Shown in pieces: positions 63,201 to 64,000 of a stretch of 64,000 bases of DNA; the stretch's first letter is position 1; every line of letters begins with the position of its first letter. Origin of the DNA: Nereocystis luetkeana (Eukaryota > Sar > Phaeophyceae > Laminariales > Laminariaceae); the NCBI GenBank assembly GCA_031213475.1, contig JARUPZ010000019.1, forward strand, positions 4,331,901-4,395,900, in the 5' to 3' direction. A program made the translations under genes and the position numbers. Below the pieces are notes generated by a model, which did no database searches, was not told where the DNA came from, and was given only the letters and a program-made list of their open reading frames with translations.

Positions 63201-64000
63201 AGATGTTGACTACTGCTGTGTTGACTATTGACAATTCATATACAGTTTTGCACATGATAGACCCGGTCATCGACTGGCGTCTCCGGCTGTGCGTTGTTTT
63301 GTGGTTGGTACAAGTATAGTACGGTGGGCAGGCAGGCAGGCACAGGTAACATCGAGCAGAAATAGTGGAACCAATCTGAAGAGTGGCTCGAGGGATTCGA
63401 CAAGCATTTACAGCGCATACCAGGCCGAGAAACAGCAGTACGAGTACGTACTGCTGTAGCGTAGAGCAAGAGCAGAAGGCCTCGCTTCGTCTTTCCCGCA
63501 AAATAAACGCGCCTACAGCGATAGCCTAGCCCCTACTGTAGGCCTATCCACGCTATTAATACCAGCAGGCAGTGTCCTGCCGTTCACCCGTTCGCGGCTG
63601 CTCATGCTCACGTAGCTGTGGGCGAGACACGGGGGGCAGACGAGTAGACTTGCTCCTTCTCCTTCGCATGCATGCTGGATGCTGGTGTACATTGTGCATC
63701 TACTCTGCAGTTCCAGACCTCCGGTGGTGCGCGCTTCCGTCGACAGGAGAATCAACCATGGATTCCGCCGTATATGAATGAAACGCACATAAACGCCTCG
63801 CTCAAGTATGATTTTTACGTGCGTACCTGGTACCAGTTAACGGGTACTCGGTACGTATTTATTTCCGTGAGTACATGAGTAGGACGGGAAGCTTGGGGAA
63901 AACGGGCCGTCCCACGTCCCTCCCTGCCAGCTATGTATCGATTCAGCAGCGTACGCACCAGTGTAACCATTGTTTGGGTTCTCGAGAGGTTACCGTTTCC

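Larger units (their letters stand above)
61858..64000. other. Right edge, upstream of the SDR gene
   Basis: No gene recognised. A CAG-rich tract (62690-62812), a second CAG tract (63157-63200) and several CAGCAGTA-type motifs are present. The SDR promoter should lie in the first few hundred bases; no TATA element was recognised. Confidence 0.5.

Overview
The window reads as nuclear DNA of a multicellular stramenopile, most likely a brown alga of the Ectocarpus type. The genes have many introns with GT/AG borders and pyrimidine-rich acceptors. Two predicted proteins begin with a signal peptide whose predicted cleavage site is followed by Phe (DA|FVTPP and QA|FQAQ), the bipartite presequence of secondary red plastids. 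The introns are packed with simple repeats and small transposable elements. The species is inferred; no marker gene is present.

Five genes could be assembled exon by exon with consistent splice phases. (1) The 3' end of the anaphase-promoting complex subunit APC1, + strand, 3102-7547. (2) A complete ten-exon aldo/keto reductase, - strand, 24386-10392: 403 residues spread over 14 kb, with a plastid presequence and catalytic residues D147, Y152, K181 and H216. (3) A single-exon RluA-type pseudouridine synthase, - strand, 36646-34838, 602 residues, with an S4 domain and a plastid presequence. (4) A coiled-coil protein with one N-terminal membrane segment, + strand, six exons between 43282 and 54039, first exon not found. 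(5) A complete four-exon membrane-anchored short-chain dehydrogenase of the DHRS7 type, - strand, 61857-58058, 338 residues. A sixth gene of unknown function (36890, + strand) starts 243 bp from the pseudouridine synthase and is divergent from it. The genes do unrelated jobs and show no operon-like logic.

The rest is repeats. Family A: ~105 bp palindromic MITE with GGGGGACCATAGT termini and TA target duplication, more than 20 copies. Family B: ~97 bp palindromic MITE with TTAA target duplication, piggyBac-like. Family C: ~830 bp element with ACCTATGCC termini and a 5 bp target duplication. Family D: outer element carrying one C copy. Family E: ~200 bp repeat. Family F: ~530 bp retroposon-like unit ending in a poly(C) run. 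Family G: ~250 bp palindromic element. Family H: ~80 bp Stowaway-like MITE. There are also tRNA-derived and poly(A)-tailed SINE-like units and many micro- and minisatellites. Several insertions are nested, which gives target sites and relative ages directly.

The most unusual signal is the 9-mer TACCTGGTA/TACCAGGTA. It occurs exactly about 36 times in 64 kb, against roughly 0.5 expected for equal base use. Comparison of family A copies shows it arising by insertion of CCWGGTA at a TA dinucleotide. It looks like a transposon excision footprint with a 5-nt self-complementary overhang, or an ultra-short mobile unit.
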